Source of the DNA: an uncultured Verrucomicrobiota bacterium
Lineage (GTDB): Bacteria; Verrucomicrobiota; Verrucomicrobiia; Chthoniobacterales; SZAS-18
Direction: 5' to 3'
DNA length: 5,064 nt
Assembly: GCA_937873255.1 (NCBI GenBank)
Contig: CALMVM010000386.1
Span: 4,691-9,754 of the forward strand
The notes beneath the pieces are model-generated. The model made no database searches and was not told the origin of the DNA. It worked only from the letters and a program-made list of their open reading frames with translations. The position numbers and the translations under genes were made by a program. Below are positions 1 to 5,064 of the stretch, piece by piece; position 1 is the first letter of the stretch; each line of letters opens with the position of its first letter.

Positions 1-327
1 GTTGTTGCGACCGCTGGCCTTGGCGTGGTACATGGCGGCGTCGGCGTGGCGCATGGACGCGGTGGCGTCGAGGATGAGACGGATGTTGATGGCGGTCTCG
101 ATCTCGCTTTCGCGCACGAAGTAACGGTCGCTGCGCGCGTAGAGTTTCCAGTCGATGTGGCGTGGTTCATCGCCGGGTTGGTAGGCGCGGTACTGGGCGA
201 ATTCGCGCGCCATGCCCGGCTGCCGGCTGGCGTGCAGGCCGGGCAGGACGCCTGCGACGAGGCCCCGCGCGGCGAGCGTCAGTCCCCGCGTGGCGGCGAG
301 GAGTTGGGGGTCGAGGGTGGAGGGCAC
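1..327 (-). CDS. DUF58 domain protein, N-terminal part, cut by the left edge
   Basis: The fragment has 109 residues. DUF58 proteins are partners of MoxR ATPases and carry a von Willebrand A-like fold; their exact role is unsettled. The family signature is clear: residues 38-79 contain GMAREFAQYRAYQPGDEPR followed by HIDWKLYARSD and RYFVRESEIET. Residues 84-92 (LILDATASM) fit the start of the vWA-like core, with D87, T89 and S91 in the D-x-S/T-x-S metal-site pattern. I chose the GTG at 327 because AGGA lies 7 nt upstream and an in-frame stop at 352-354 rules out a longer ORF, apart from a possible CTG at 345 overlapping the previous stop. The start is 14 nt after the upstream gene, and no membrane segment is seen. 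Oddity: residues 95-109 (ADAAMYHAKASGRNN) resemble the end of a GGDEF domain instead of the expected DUF58 helix. Family call is firm; integrity of the last 15 codons is doubtful. Confidence 0.9.
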   Translation of the reverse strand, partial: MPSTLDPQLLAATRGLTLAARGLVAGVLPGLHASRQPGMAREFAQYRAYQPGDEPRHIDWKLYARSDRYFVRESEIETAINIRLILDATASMRHADAAMYHAKASGRNN

Positions 328-334
328 GAGGGAA

Positions 335-338
335 TCCT
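335..338 (-). promoter_or_regulatory. Ribosome binding site for the DUF58 gene
   Basis: On the minus strand AGGA lies 7 nt before the GTG at 327. It decides the start, since GTG would otherwise compete with a CTG at 345 that overlaps the TGA of the preceding gene. Confidence 0.5.
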
Positions 339-341
339 GGC

Positions 342-908
342 TCAGGTCAGTTCAATCAGAGCCTCCCACGGCTGCGCGGAGAGTTCTTCCAGACGCGTCT
401 GGAAACGCGCCACTTCGGGCACCGCCAGAAAGCATTGCAGATACCTCTGTGTCTCAATCGGGTAGCCCAGGCTGTTGCCGAGTTCCACACAGCACAATCC
501 CGCATCTCTGAAATCTCCCCCCTGGTCATACACCTCCCACCGGCCGAGATGGACGGAGACATCCAAGGGGACAAAATCTTCGGAGAGTTTTGCCGGCATG
601 GCGGCGAGCGCGGCATCCGTCATCGTCATTAGCAGGCCATCATCCGCGCTGGCGAATGTCAGGATGGTTGCAAAGTCGCGGTCCCCGCGCATTTTGGAGA
701 CGGCTTCCTCGACCAAAGGATTTGGCAGCTCCAAAAGCAGGATCTGATCGTCCCACGGGTCGCCGGTGGAGTCCGGGACGATCTGCCACAGGTGAAGACT
801 CTCGAACGCCGTCGCCCCAAACAACGCCGCGATCCTGCGGACGAAATCCGGCGTGCCGATCCAGGAACGGTCCACCGGAGTGAAGTAGATGCTGCAACCG
901 ATGGACAT
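342..908 (-). CDS. Uncharacterised acidic protein, 188 aa, between moxR and the DUF58 gene
   Basis: I do not recognise the family. The protein is complete, from ATG at 908 to TGA at 342. It is strongly acidic (about 29 Asp/Glu against 12 Lys/Arg, with only 2 Lys), has 5 Trp and 4 Cys (including a CC pair near residue 139), and shows no signal peptide or membrane segment, so it is probably a soluble cytosolic protein. The alternation of short hydrophobic stretches and loops (for example LHLWQIVPD, ILLLELPNP, WEVYDQGGD) suggests a mixed alpha/beta fold. It starts 10 nt after the moxR stop and ends 14 nt before the DUF58 start, so it is very probably co-transcribed with both. The Shine-Dalgarno signal is weak; translation may depend on coupling to moxR. 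Its DNA looks somewhat less GC-rich than its neighbours by eye. Small acidic proteins of this type can be immunity proteins or adaptors, but nothing in the sequence proves this. Confidence 0.8.
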   Translation of the reverse strand: MSIGCSIYFTPVDRSWIGTPDFVRRIAALFGATAFESLHLWQIVPDSTGDPWDDQILLLELPNPLVEEAVSKMRGDRDFATILTFASADDGLLMTMTDAALAAMPAKLSEDFVPLDVSVHLGRWEVYDQGGDFRDAGLCCVELGNSLGYPIETQRYLQCFLAVPEVARFQTRLEELSAQPWEALIELT

Positions 909-918
909 AAAGACTTGT

Positions 919-1926
919 TCAGGACAGCGGGCTCTTCGACTGGGGCACGAGTTTGAAGAGTTCGGCCGCCACGTCGTCGGTGGTGATGTTTTCTCCCTCG
1001 GCTTCGAAGTTGAGCAGGATGCGATGCCGCAACACCGGCGCGGCGAGTGCGCGCAGGTCCTCGGGCGTCACGGCGAACCGGCCCGACAGCAATGCCCGCG
1101 CCTTTGCCGCCAGGATGAGCGACTGACCCGCGCGCGGGCCGGCTCCCCAGCGCACCCATTGGTTGATGTACGGCAGCGATTTGTCCCGCGTCGCGCGCAC
1201 GAGGCGGCCGACGTATTGCACCATCGTCTCGCTGATCACCACCTCGCGCGCGAAACCTTGCAGGCGGCGAACCTCGTCGGCGCTCATCACGGGCTCAACC
1301 TTCGCAGCCCCTTTGCCGGTCGTCTGCGCGAGCATTGTGAACTCGTCCGCCTCGTCGGGATAGCCGATGGTCACGTATAATAGAAACCGGTCCAGTTGCG
1401 CCTCGGGCAGCGGGTAGGTGCCGGCCTGTTCGATGGGATTTTGCGTAGCCAACACAAAAAAGGGTCGCTCCAGCGCGTACGTCTTGCCGCCGTAGGTCAC
1501 GCTGCCCTCCTGCATCGCTTCGAGGAGCGCGCTCTGCGTCTTGGGTGGCGTGCGGTTGATCTCGTCGGCGAGTACGATCTGGCCGAACAGCGGGCCCTTG
1601 TTGAATTGGAAGAACCGCTTGCCCGTCGCGTGGTCCTCCTCCAACACCTCCGTGCCGATGATGTCCGAGGTCTTCAGGTCGGGCGTGAACTTGATGCGCG
1701 CAAATGTCAGGTCCACCGCCTGCGACAACGTGCGGATCAGCAGCGTCTTGCCCAATCCCTGCAGACCTTGCAACAAACAGTGGCCGCCAGCGAGGAAGGC
1801 GGTCAACAATTCTTCGATGACCTCGCGCTGGCCGATGATGACCTTGCCAATTTCTTGGCGCAGTCGCGGGAGTTTGTCGAGCAGGGCGCGGACTTCCTTT
1901 TCGTCCGGTGGCGTGGTGTTGGTCAT
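919..1926 (-). CDS. moxR: MoxR-family AAA+ ATPase
   Basis: Complete, 335 residues, the usual MoxR length. MoxR proteins are cytosolic ATPases thought to act as chaperones in assembling or activating partner complexes, generally with DUF58 and vWA proteins. Visible AAA+ elements: N-terminal helix with IIGQREVIEELL (30-41); Walker A GLQGLGKT with K60 and T61; the MoxR stretch RIKFTPDLKTSDIIGTEV (77-94); Walker B IVLADEIN with D121 and E122, followed by RTPPKTQSALLEAMQE; sensor 1 ATQNP (160-164); LPEAQLDRF with the likely arginine finger R180; and sensor 2 GAGPRAGQSL with R265 in the C-terminal lid. All catalytic residues are present, so it should be active. One mild oddity is Q56 where many family members have Pro in the P-loop. 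The start at 1926 is supported by AGGGA 8 nt upstream. It follows the DUF4159 gene by 50 nt. Family assignment is secure; the client is unknown. Confidence 0.97.
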   Translation of the reverse strand: MTNTTPPDEKEVRALLDKLPRLRQEIGKVIIGQREVIEELLTAFLAGGHCLLQGLQGLGKTLLIRTLSQAVDLTFARIKFTPDLKTSDIIGTEVLEEDHATGKRFFQFNKGPLFGQIVLADEINRTPPKTQSALLEAMQEGSVTYGGKTYALERPFFVLATQNPIEQAGTYPLPEAQLDRFLLYVTIGYPDEADEFTMLAQTTGKGAAKVEPVMSADEVRRLQGFAREVVISETMVQYVGRLVRATRDKSLPYINQWVRWGAGPRAGQSLILAAKARALLSGRFAVTPEDLRALAAPVLRHRILLNFEAEGENITTDDVAAELFKLVPQSKSPLS

Positions 1927-1934
1927 GATGCGGT

Positions 1935-1939
1935 TCCCT
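1935..1939 (-). promoter_or_regulatory. Ribosome binding site for moxR
   Basis: AGGGA on the minus strand, 8 nt before the ATG at 1926. It lies in the 50-nt gap after the DUF4159 gene. The rest of that gap holds no convincing hairpin with a T-run and no clear promoter, so readthrough from upstream is expected. Confidence 0.5.
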
Positions 1940-1976
1940 TGATTGTCCCCCTACCTGATTCGACCCGCGCGCCCGC

Positions 1977-2606
1977 TCAGGCCGCCGTCATCGCGTGGAC
2001 GATGATGTTCACGCCGAACTTCGTGTTGTCCTCGGCGAGGAAACGCTTGTTGCGGAAATCGTAGTCCCACTCGCAACCGTAGTCCTTGTTGCTGTAGAGC
2101 ACGGCGAGGCGGCCGTCGATCTCGATGCCGCGCAGATAGTCGTGCACGAGGTCGTCGCCCCAGCCGTTGAGTTCAAAACTGGTCGTCGGCGGGCCCTTGT
2201 CGAATTTGAAAAACGCCCGGTAGAGCGGGTGGTCGTTCGGGATTTTCTTGAGCGCGTCGGGGCCGAAGATGTCGGCCATCTGCGTCTCGAAACTCTTGGC
2301 GAACAGCCCGTCGATGTCGTGGTTGCAATCGTCCGCGAGCACGAATCCGCCACGGCGCACGTAGTCCTCGAAGTTCTCGCGTTCGCGGTCGGTGAACTGC
2401 ACGAGCCGATGGCCGCTCAGGTAGACGAACGGCGCGTCGAGCACTTCCTTGCTGCCCAGCGGCACGACGGCCTCGCGCGGGTCGATTTGGATCGTCGTGT
2501 AGGCGACGAGCGAGTCGAGCAAGTTCGACGGCATGCGCTGATCCACCACGTCCCAGTCGCCCGACTCGTATTGCAGGCGGTGGAAGATGAAATCGGCGAG
2601 AGGCAT
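1977..2606 (-). CDS. DUF4159 domain protein, stand-alone soluble form
   Basis: Complete, 209 residues. DUF4159 has a glutamine amidotransferase-like (ThuA-like) fold, and its biochemical role is unknown; it recurs beside MoxR and DUF58 genes. The domain fills the whole protein: FHRLQYESGDW at 8-18, PSNLLDSL at 26-33, APFVYLSGH at 58-66, GGFVLADDC at 86-94, NDHPLYRAFF at 124-133, YSNKDYGCEW at 171-180 and FGVNIIVHAMT at 197-207. The domain begins within the first 8 residues, which leaves no room for a signal peptide, unlike many DUF4159 proteins that are exported or are the tail of larger membrane proteins. A cytosolic location is inferred. Start ATG at 2606 has a weak GGGA 6 nt upstream and lies 15 nt after the DUF5069 stop. 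It sits just upstream of moxR, the usual neighbourhood. Confidence 0.92.
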   Translation of the reverse strand: MPLADFIFHRLQYESGDWDVVDQRMPSNLLDSLVAYTTIQIDPREAVVPLGSKEVLDAPFVYLSGHRLVQFTDRERENFEDYVRRGGFVLADDCNHDIDGLFAKSFETQMADIFGPDALKKIPNDHPLYRAFFKFDKGPPTTSFELNGWGDDLVHDYLRGIEIDGRLAVLYSNKDYGCEWDYDFRNKRFLAEDNTKFGVNIIVHAMTAA

Positions 2607-2621
2607 GTCGTTTCCCGAGAC

Positions 2622-3071
2622 TCAACCGTACTTGGGCGTACGACCCTCGTCCGCGTCCTGATAGTCCATGTACGTCTGGATCTCGTCGCGGTCGGCCCAA
2701 CCCCGCTCGGCCTTGAGTTCGGCGATTTCGGGGGAACACTCGTCCCGCAAACCGCGTTTGCGCAGGAAAGCGTTCCAGGCCCGTACCTGTTCCCCGTTGA
2801 GCGGCAGACGGCCCGCGAAGACCGCGTCGAAGATTTCCTCGTCCGTTCCTCCCTGGAGGGTGCGAGCGGTCAGCGCGTCGAAGTCCACGCCCCAGAAACG
2901 GCAAAAACGCGCGTCGAAGGTATCGTCACGGTTGAAGCCCAAATTGTAATCGGGCGGCAACTTGCCGAGGGCGTGCAGACGAATTTTATCGAGCTGACGT
3001 GCGAAGAACACGACCCCGCGCGTCTCGACGTGCGCGGAGCGCGGCGGAAAGGTGGCGGAGAAATCAGGCAT
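2622..3071 (-). CDS. DUF5069 domain protein
   Basis: Complete, 149 residues, about the usual size for DUF5069, a family of small soluble proteins of unknown function common in Verrucomicrobiota. Family marks are the N-terminal FPPRSAHVETRGVVFFARQL leading into DKIRLHALGKLPPDYNLGF (about 8-46), then RFCRFWGVDFDALTAR (55-70), a GGTDEEIFDAVF stretch (74-85) and a C-terminal helical part with RAWNAFLRKRG (97-107). No signal peptide or membrane segment is seen. The frame is open upstream into the tldE gene, to about 3329, but the ATG at 3071 is preferred because it places the family N-terminus at residue 1, has GGGA 7 nt upstream and lies 14 nt after the tldE stop. It probably shares the transcript of its neighbours. 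What it does there is unknown. Confidence 0.88.
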   Translation of the reverse strand: MPDFSATFPPRSAHVETRGVVFFARQLDKIRLHALGKLPPDYNLGFNRDDTFDARFCRFWGVDFDALTARTLQGGTDEEIFDAVFAGRLPLNGEQVRAWNAFLRKRGLRDECSPEIAELKAERGWADRDEIQTYMDYQDADEGRTPKYG

Positions 3072-3085
3072 GGGACATTCCCGGG

Positions 3086-4456
3086 TTAGACCGCGTCCGA
3101 CAGGCTGGAGAACGTGAAGTCGCGCACCACCATCGGCGGGATCAGACAGCCGTTCGCCCGCACGGGTTTGCCGAGCGCCTCGATGTTGTTGAGCATGATG
3201 ACCGGGCTCTCGTTGAAGCGGAAGTTCTTGATGGCGTATTTGATCTCGCCGTCCTCGACGTAGAACGTGCCGTCGCGCGTCAGTCCCGTGTAGAGCACCG
3301 TCTGCGGATCGACCGGGCGGATGTACCACATGCGCGTGACCAGCACGCCGCGCTTCACGCCCTTGACCAGCGCGTCCAGGTTGTCCGTGCCGCCGTCCAT
3401 GATGACACCCTGCGCTCCCTCGAACGCCCCGACCGAGCGCCCGCGAAAACCCTCGCGGATCGACGGCACGGCCTTGTCGTCAGAGATACCTTTCTTTTGC
3501 GCCCAGTAGCGCGAGTACGACATGTTTTCCACCACGCCGTCCTTGATCCAATCCACGCGCTTGCGCGGACGGCCGTCGGCGGCCCAGGGGTTGCCGGGCA
3601 CGTCGGCATTCATCGGGTCGCTGTAGAGGTGCACGCGCTCGTCCATGAGCTTCTCACCCAAACGTGAACCACCTCCGGCCTTGCTCAGGAACGAACGCCC
3701 CTCGTCGGCGCGGCGCGCGTCCATCATGGTAATCATGTGGCTGATGAGGTCCACGCTGGCGGCGGGCTCCAGGATGACGGTGTATTTGCCCGGCTCGATG
3801 GCACGGGTCTCGCGGGACTTGAGCGCCTTTTGCGCGGCGATCTCACTGACGGCCCCGGTGTTCATGAGCGCGGCATCGTTGAAATCGGCCACGCCGTAGC
3901 CCGAGCCCTTGCCGTCGTCGGTGCGGATCGTCACGGAGAAATCCACGGCCGTCGATTTGTGGTAACCGGACAGCCCGCGCGAGTTGGCGACGGCAACGAA
4001 ACCGGCCTCGTCCTGCAGGAAGCCGGCGGCGGTGAGTTTCTGCGGCCGGCAGAGGTTGACGCTCGCCGCCACGCCCTTGGCGCGGTATTCGGGATCGATG
4101 GTCGCGGTGGACTCGAAATAGCTTTTGGGCTCGTCGTATTTCTGCGCGCCCATCATCGTGACGTATTCCGGATTTTCCGGCGCGAGCCGGGAAAGTTCCT
4201 CCGCGCGGCGGACGGCTTTTTCGAGCGATGCGTCGTCGAATTCGTTGATGGTCGCCGTGCCCGACTTCTTGCCGTAAGCGGACTGCACGACGAGATTGAG
4301 ATTTTCCTGCGCGCCGCTGGTCGAGGCAGCGTTGCGCGCGAAGCGCACGTTGCCCTGGCGGCTGCCGGCGAGCGTGGCCTCGCATTCGTCGGCCTTGGAG
4401 TAGCCGAGCACTTTTTTGAGGATCGCCTGGGCTTCGGATTCGCTGAGTTGAGCCAT
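3086..4456 (-). CDS. tldE: TldE/PmbA-type subunit of the TldD-TldE peptidase
   Basis: Complete, 456 residues, close to the E. coli TldE (PmbA) length. In Enterobacteria TldE forms a heteromer with TldD; TldD carries the zinc site and TldE shapes the cavity that takes extended or unfolded peptides, as in microcin B17 maturation and CcdA breakdown. The PmbA/TldD N-terminal domain covers about 1-90, a middle region about 115-220, and the C-terminal domain 225-456 with LEPAASVDLISHMITMMDAR (229-248), GRSFLSKAGGG (253-263), GVLVTRMWYIRPVDPQT (370-386) and TGLTRDGTFYVEDGEIKY (390-407). Where TldD has HExxxH this protein has SHMITMMDA, so the metal ligands are missing, which marks it as the TldE side of the pair. 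The start at 4456 has no clear Shine-Dalgarno; instead a CU-rich repeat precedes it. It follows tldD by 57 nt. No signal peptide; cytosolic. Confidence 0.93.
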   Translation of the reverse strand: MAQLSESEAQAILKKVLGYSKADECEATLAGSRQGNVRFARNAASTSGAQENLNLVVQSAYGKKSGTATINEFDDASLEKAVRRAEELSRLAPENPEYVTMMGAQKYDEPKSYFESTATIDPEYRAKGVAASVNLCRPQKLTAAGFLQDEAGFVAVANSRGLSGYHKSTAVDFSVTIRTDDGKGSGYGVADFNDAALMNTGAVSEIAAQKALKSRETRAIEPGKYTVILEPAASVDLISHMITMMDARRADEGRSFLSKAGGGSRLGEKLMDERVHLYSDPMNADVPGNPWAADGRPRKRVDWIKDGVVENMSYSRYWAQKKGISDDKAVPSIREGFRGRSVGAFEGAQGVIMDGGTDNLDALVKGVKRGVLVTRMWYIRPVDPQTVLYTGLTRDGTFYVEDGEIKYAIKNFRFNESPVIMLNNIEALGKPVRANGCLIPPMVVRDFTFSSLSDAV

Positions 4457-4462
4457 AAACTT

Positions 4463-4490
4463 AGGAGATAGGAGATAGAAGATAGGAGAT
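4463..4490. repeat. Heptamer tandem repeat between tldD and tldE
   Basis: Four consecutive 7-bp units read on the plus strand: AGGAGAT, AGGAGAT, AGAAGAT, AGGAGAT, differing at one base in the third unit, followed by a degenerate AGGGCGG. In the mRNA, which is minus-strand, the units read AUCUCCU, a pyrimidine-rich leader ending 6 nt before the tldE start codon. The repeat occupies half of the 57-nt intergenic gap. Confidence 0.9.
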
Positions 4491-4513
4491 AGGGCGGAGA
4501 AGAAGCAGCCCCA

Positions 4514-5064
4514 TCAGATTTTGCGCGCGGTGTTGATGACGTTCACCTTGTTGAAGCGCGCCGTGGCCGAACCGTGCGACACCGCGCTGACCTGGCCCGG
4601 CTGGCCCTTGCCGTCGAAGAAGCTGCCGCCCAGCGAATAGTCGTGCTCGTCGCAGATCGCCACGCACGAGTTCCAGAACTCCTGCGTGTTCGATTGATAA
4701 GCCACGTCGCGCAGCATCCCGGCGATCTTGCCGTCCTTGATCTCGTAGAAAAGCTGCCCGCCGAACTGGAAGTTGTACCGCTGCTGATCGATGGAGAACG
4801 ACCCGTTGCCGACGATGTAAATGCCGCGCTCGACCTTGGAGATCATCTGCTCGGGGCTGAGCGGCTCCTTGCCGGGCTGGAGCGAGACGTTGGGCATGCG
4901 CTGGAACTGCACGTCGTCCCAGTTGTCCGCGTAGCAACATCCGTCGCTATGGTCCTGACCGACGATGTGCGCCTGGTCGCGGATTTTCTGGTAGTTGACC
5001 AGGATGCCGTCCTTGATGAGGTCCCACTTGCCGCAGGGCACGCCCTCGTCGTCGTAGCCGACCG
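4514..5064 (-). CDS. tldD: TldD-type metallopeptidase, C-terminal part, cut by the right edge
   Basis: About 182 C-terminal residues remain; the N-terminal domain and the HExxxH zinc motif lie beyond position 5064. TldD is the catalytic subunit of a cytosolic peptidase working with TldE, encoded next downstream. The fragment opens with VGYDDEGVPCGKWDLIKDGI, the family stretch that follows the metal site, then carries MPNVSLQPG, a GIYIVGNGSFSIDQQRYNF stretch, GGQLFYEIKDGKIAGMLRDV and a closing DGKGQPGQVSAVSHGSATAR. Two features differ from E. coli-type TldD: the CGKxGQ motif that supplies a Cys metal ligand reads DGKGQ (Asp codon at 4613-4615), and the tail ends NVINTARKI rather than a Gly-Gly stretch. 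The GTG at 5041 is an internal Val, not the start, since the frame continues open to the edge with family sequence. It could be a related TldD-like paralogue rather than strict TldD. Confidence 0.9.
   Translation of the reverse strand, partial: VGYDDEGVPCGKWDLIKDGILVNYQKIRDQAHIVGQDHSDGCCYADNWDDVQFQRMPNVSLQPGKEPLSPEQMISKVERGIYIVGNGSFSIDQQRYNFQFGGQLFYEIKDGKIAGMLRDVAYQSNTQEFWNSCVAICDEHDYSLGGSFFDGKGQPGQVSAVSHGSATARFNKVNVINTARKI

Noticed and set aside
54..61. Possible second MIDAS-type or protease motif in the DUF58 fragment
   Set aside because: The D-A-T-A-S stretch is the ordinary vWA-like start of DUF58; nothing further supports an additional active site.
25..465. Plus-strand open frames over the DUF58 start and the unknown gene
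   Set aside because: They run through the DUF58 signature on the other strand and have Gly/Val/Arg-biased content with no family resemblance.
1927..1976. Possible terminator or internal promoter in the 50-nt gap before moxR
   Set aside because: The GC-rich stretch contains no convincing stem-loop followed by T residues, and no -35/-10 pair is visible on the minus strand.
1396..2064. Plus-strand open frame of 222 codons opposite moxR
   Set aside because: The opposite strand encodes a complete MoxR with all AAA+ motifs; this frame has only low-complexity antisense composition.
1995..3089. Long plus-strand open frame of 364 codons opposite the DUF4159 and DUF5069 genes
   Set aside because: It is antisense to two clear family members, spans their intergenic gap, and has the Val/Arg/Glu/His-rich composition typical of the complementary frame of GC-rich genes. 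No domain is recognisable.
3737..4471. Plus-strand open frame of 244 codons opposite tldE
   Set aside because: It is a mirror frame of a well-conserved gene, with no recognisable motif or ribosome binding site.
4461..4940. Minus-strand frame through the tldD region ending in the heptamer repeat
   Set aside because: It is out of frame with the clear TldD sequence and its hydrophobic tail is only the translation of the repeat.

Overview
The window is GC-rich, tightly packed bacterial DNA. Every gene I can support lies on the minus strand, so transcription runs from position 5064 towards position 1. The combination of a TldD/TldE pair, a DUF5069 protein, a soluble DUF4159 protein and a MoxR ATPase with a DUF58 partner suggests Verrucomicrobiota, or less likely another member of the PVC group or Acidobacteriota. 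This is inferred from gene content alone; there is no rRNA or other marker in the window.

Layout in order of transcription: (1) 5064-4514, C-terminal part of a TldD-type metallopeptidase, its start beyond the right edge; (2) a 57-nt gap holding a heptamer tandem repeat; (3) 4456-3086, complete TldE/PmbA partner; (4) 3071-2622, DUF5069 protein; (5) 2606-1977, DUF4159 protein; (6) 1926-919, MoxR AAA+ ATPase; (7) 908-342, an acidic 188-residue protein I do not recognise; (8) 327-1, N-terminal part of a DUF58 protein, running off the left edge. Gaps between genes are 10 to 57 nt, and I see no terminator or internal promoter, so this looks like one operon whose promoter lies beyond position 5064.

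Two modules appear to be joined. TldD and TldE form a heteromeric peptidase that in Enterobacteria trims unfolded or modified peptides, including microcin B17 precursor and the CcdA antitoxin. MoxR and DUF58 proteins, often next to DUF4159 and von Willebrand A proteins, form a chaperone-like system linked to maturation of protein complexes and envelope or stress functions. DUF5069 has no known role. Their shared transcription is the main biological suggestion here.

The points most worth checking are: the last 15 or so residues of the DUF58 fragment, which look like the end of a GGDEF domain rather than DUF58 and may mark a chimeric junction; the unknown gene lodged between moxR and its DUF58 partner; an Asp where TldD proteins usually carry a metal-binding Cys; and the heptamer repeat just before tldE. 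No RNA gene, CRISPR array, insertion sequence or integrase is visible.
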